Positions 63,241 through 64,000 of a stretch of 64,000 bases of DNA are shown here, piece by piece. The stretch's first letter is position 1. Each line of letters opens with the position of its first letter. The translations under genes and the position numbers were made by a program. The stretch is from positions 2,486,501-2,550,500 of the forward strand of contig NZ_CP040517.1 of assembly GCF_005849285.1 (NCBI RefSeq), given 5' to 3'. The notes beneath the pieces were generated by a model. The model was not told where the DNA came from. It ran no database searches and worked only from the letters and a program-made list of their open reading frames with translations. The stretch is from Luteithermobacter gelatinilyticus (GTDB lineage Bacteria; Pseudomonadota; Alphaproteobacteria; Sphingomonadales; Emcibacteraceae).

Positions 63241-63268
63241 TAAACTAAATTCGTAATTTATTAGTTTA
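63241..63268 (-). promoter_or_regulatory. Dyad with TTACGAATTTAGTTTA motif before hsaA
   Basis: TAAACTAA and TTAGTTTA form an 8-bp dyad with a 12-bp spacer. Read on the minus strand, 63256-63241 gives TTACGAATTTAGTTTA, nearly identical to the site at the hsaC promoter. The AT-rich dyad would also suit an Lrp/AsnC regulator, two of which lie next door. Confidence 0.5.
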
Positions 63269-63326
63269 TTTTTTACGTTTTTAGTTCTTTATTGGTTTTG
63301 TTGTTGCTTTTATAGTGAAATAACTC

Positions 63327-63797
63327 CTAACTTTTTTCGACTATCCTCCCCCAGCGATAATCGTATTTTACGGAGTGCACTGCCAGAGTCGTTTCCACAT
63401 GCCGCACCCCCTCGACCCGCATCACCTGGTCATTGACCACATCCAGCAGTTCCCGGCCCGAAGAGACCACCACAAAGGCCAGAATGTCATAACGGCCCAG
63501 CATAGTGGCCGCAAAACGCACAAAATCGAAATCGGCCACCTCCCGGGCCACTTCCTTCAGCCGGTTCAGGTCCGCGCGTATGCCCATATAGGCCATCAGA
63601 TAATTCTGGGTGTCCGGGGTGCTGGTGACAGCGGTGATCTTGATAATTTTAGCTTTCTGCAACTGCTTGATCCGCCCGCGCACCGTGCCTTCTGTTACCC
63701 CGATATGCGAAGCGATTTCCCGATTACTCATCCGGGCATCCCGGGACAAATGCTCCAAGATCAGTCTGTCGACATCATCTATTTCATGTTTTTTCAT
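63327..63797 (-). CDS. Lrp/AsnC-family regulator
   Basis: The 156-residue protein has an N-terminal helix-turn-helix (LEHLSRDARMSNREIASHIG then VTEGTVRGRIKQLQKA, residues 15-50) and a RAM domain (FVRFAATMLGRYDILAFVVV near 95). It lies upstream of hsaA on the same strand, with 139 bp between, and its ATG overlaps the stop of a second AsnC-type gene (ATGA). A ligand related to the steroid pathway is possible in place of an amino acid. Confidence 0.9.
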   Translation of the reverse strand: MKKHEIDDVDRLILEHLSRDARMSNREIASHIGVTEGTVRGRIKQLQKAKIIKITAVTSTPDTQNYLMAYMGIRADLNRLKEVAREVADFDFVRFAATMLGRYDILAFVVVSSGRELLDVVNDQVMRVEGVRHVETTLAVHSVKYDYRWGRIVEKS

Positions 63798-64000
63798 AAT
63801 TCCGGAGTCCATTCAGATTGATATTTCAACACATCCATAGCCAGCCCCGGAGACAGTTTTGCTATACCGGGGATCGCGGCCACCTTGTCCTGCAAGAACG
63901 TGGACAGGTCCGAAAAATTCTTTGCCGCCACCAAAATCTCGATATCATATTCCCCTGTGGTCAGGGTGACGGAAAAAACATCCTCCAACTGCGCCAGTTC
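63794..64000 (-). CDS. Second Lrp/AsnC-family regulator, C-terminal part
   Basis: The frame runs off the right edge. The visible 68 residues (VFSVTLTTGEYDIEILVAAK near the start, then VAAIPGIAKL) are a RAM domain of the AsnC type. The N-terminal DNA-binding part would be beyond the window. It overlaps the next AsnC gene by four bases, so the two regulators are made together and may form mixed dimers. Confidence 0.8.
   Translation of the reverse strand, partial: ELAQLEDVFSVTLTTGEYDIEILVAAKNFSDLSTFLQDKVAAIPGIAKLSPGLAMDVLKYQSEWTPEL

Noticed and set aside
1-64000. CRISPR arrays, tRNA or rRNA genes, prophage genes and complete insertion sequences
   Set aside because: None was seen. The short tandem repeats present are inside genes or at gene ends and do not have repeat-spacer structure.

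Overview
The window reads as about 64 kb of chromosome from a Gram-negative bacterium, most likely an alphaproteobacterium. The basis is a complete Tat-type nosRZDFYLX nitrous-oxide reductase operon with nosX, a TonB-dependent receptor, CopA/CopB and RND metal efflux, and moderately high GC. I would not name an order with confidence. Gene density is very high and most junctions are ATGA or TAATG overlaps. I see no rRNA, tRNA, CRISPR array, prophage or complete insertion sequence.

Left third (1-21.7 kb): a metal and stress block. It holds the tail of a serine hydrolase, a copper operon (small Cys/His-rich secreted protein, CopA, CopB), a 270-bp MITE-like element with terminal inverted repeats, and then a minus-strand cassette of phosphoketolase-like enzyme, beta-CASP ribonuclease, archaeal-type NMP/thymidine phosphorylase and PRPP synthetase homologue. 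Upstream of that cassette are nhaA, an isoprenylcysteine-methyltransferase-like membrane protein, a DUF2933 protein and an EamA transporter. Facing them on the plus strand is a CusCBA/CzcCBA-type RND operon with a DUF3240 protein, a PepSY-like protein and its own two-component system. The phosphoketolase cassette is the most interesting part: its enzymes could turn RNA into nucleotides, nucleotides into ribose phosphates, and pentose phosphate into acetyl phosphate.

Middle (21.7-36.6 kb): nosR-Z-D-F-Y-L-X on the minus strand, followed by a group II PLP decarboxylase. A perfect FNR/Dnr-type box (TTGAC-N4-GTCAA) lies 257 bp before nosR, immediately behind a class V aminotransferase-like gene. 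That gene follows an Lrp-family regulator that has a good Lrp-type box at its own promoter. A glutathione S-transferase and a YceI protein come next.

Right 27 kb (36.6-64 kb): a steroid catabolism region, almost wholly on the minus strand. It carries a KstD-like 3-ketosteroid dehydrogenase, an SDR, an old-yellow-enzyme reductase, a TonB receptor, and a long operon matching the actinobacterial HIP (steroid C/D-ring) pathway: ipdA, ipdB, ipdC, echA20, four acyl-CoA dehydrogenases, two thiolases, SDRs, a MaoC hydratase and a second crotonase. Then come hsaC and the A/B-ring operon hsaA-hsaD-hsaE-hsaG-hsaF. Two tandem AsnC/Lrp regulators sit at the right edge. A shared AT-rich motif containing TTACGAA lies before hsaA, hsaC and the TonB receptor, and hsaA has a 12-bp inverted repeat covering its ribosome-binding site. 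I do not see kshAB, hsaB or fadD3 in this window.
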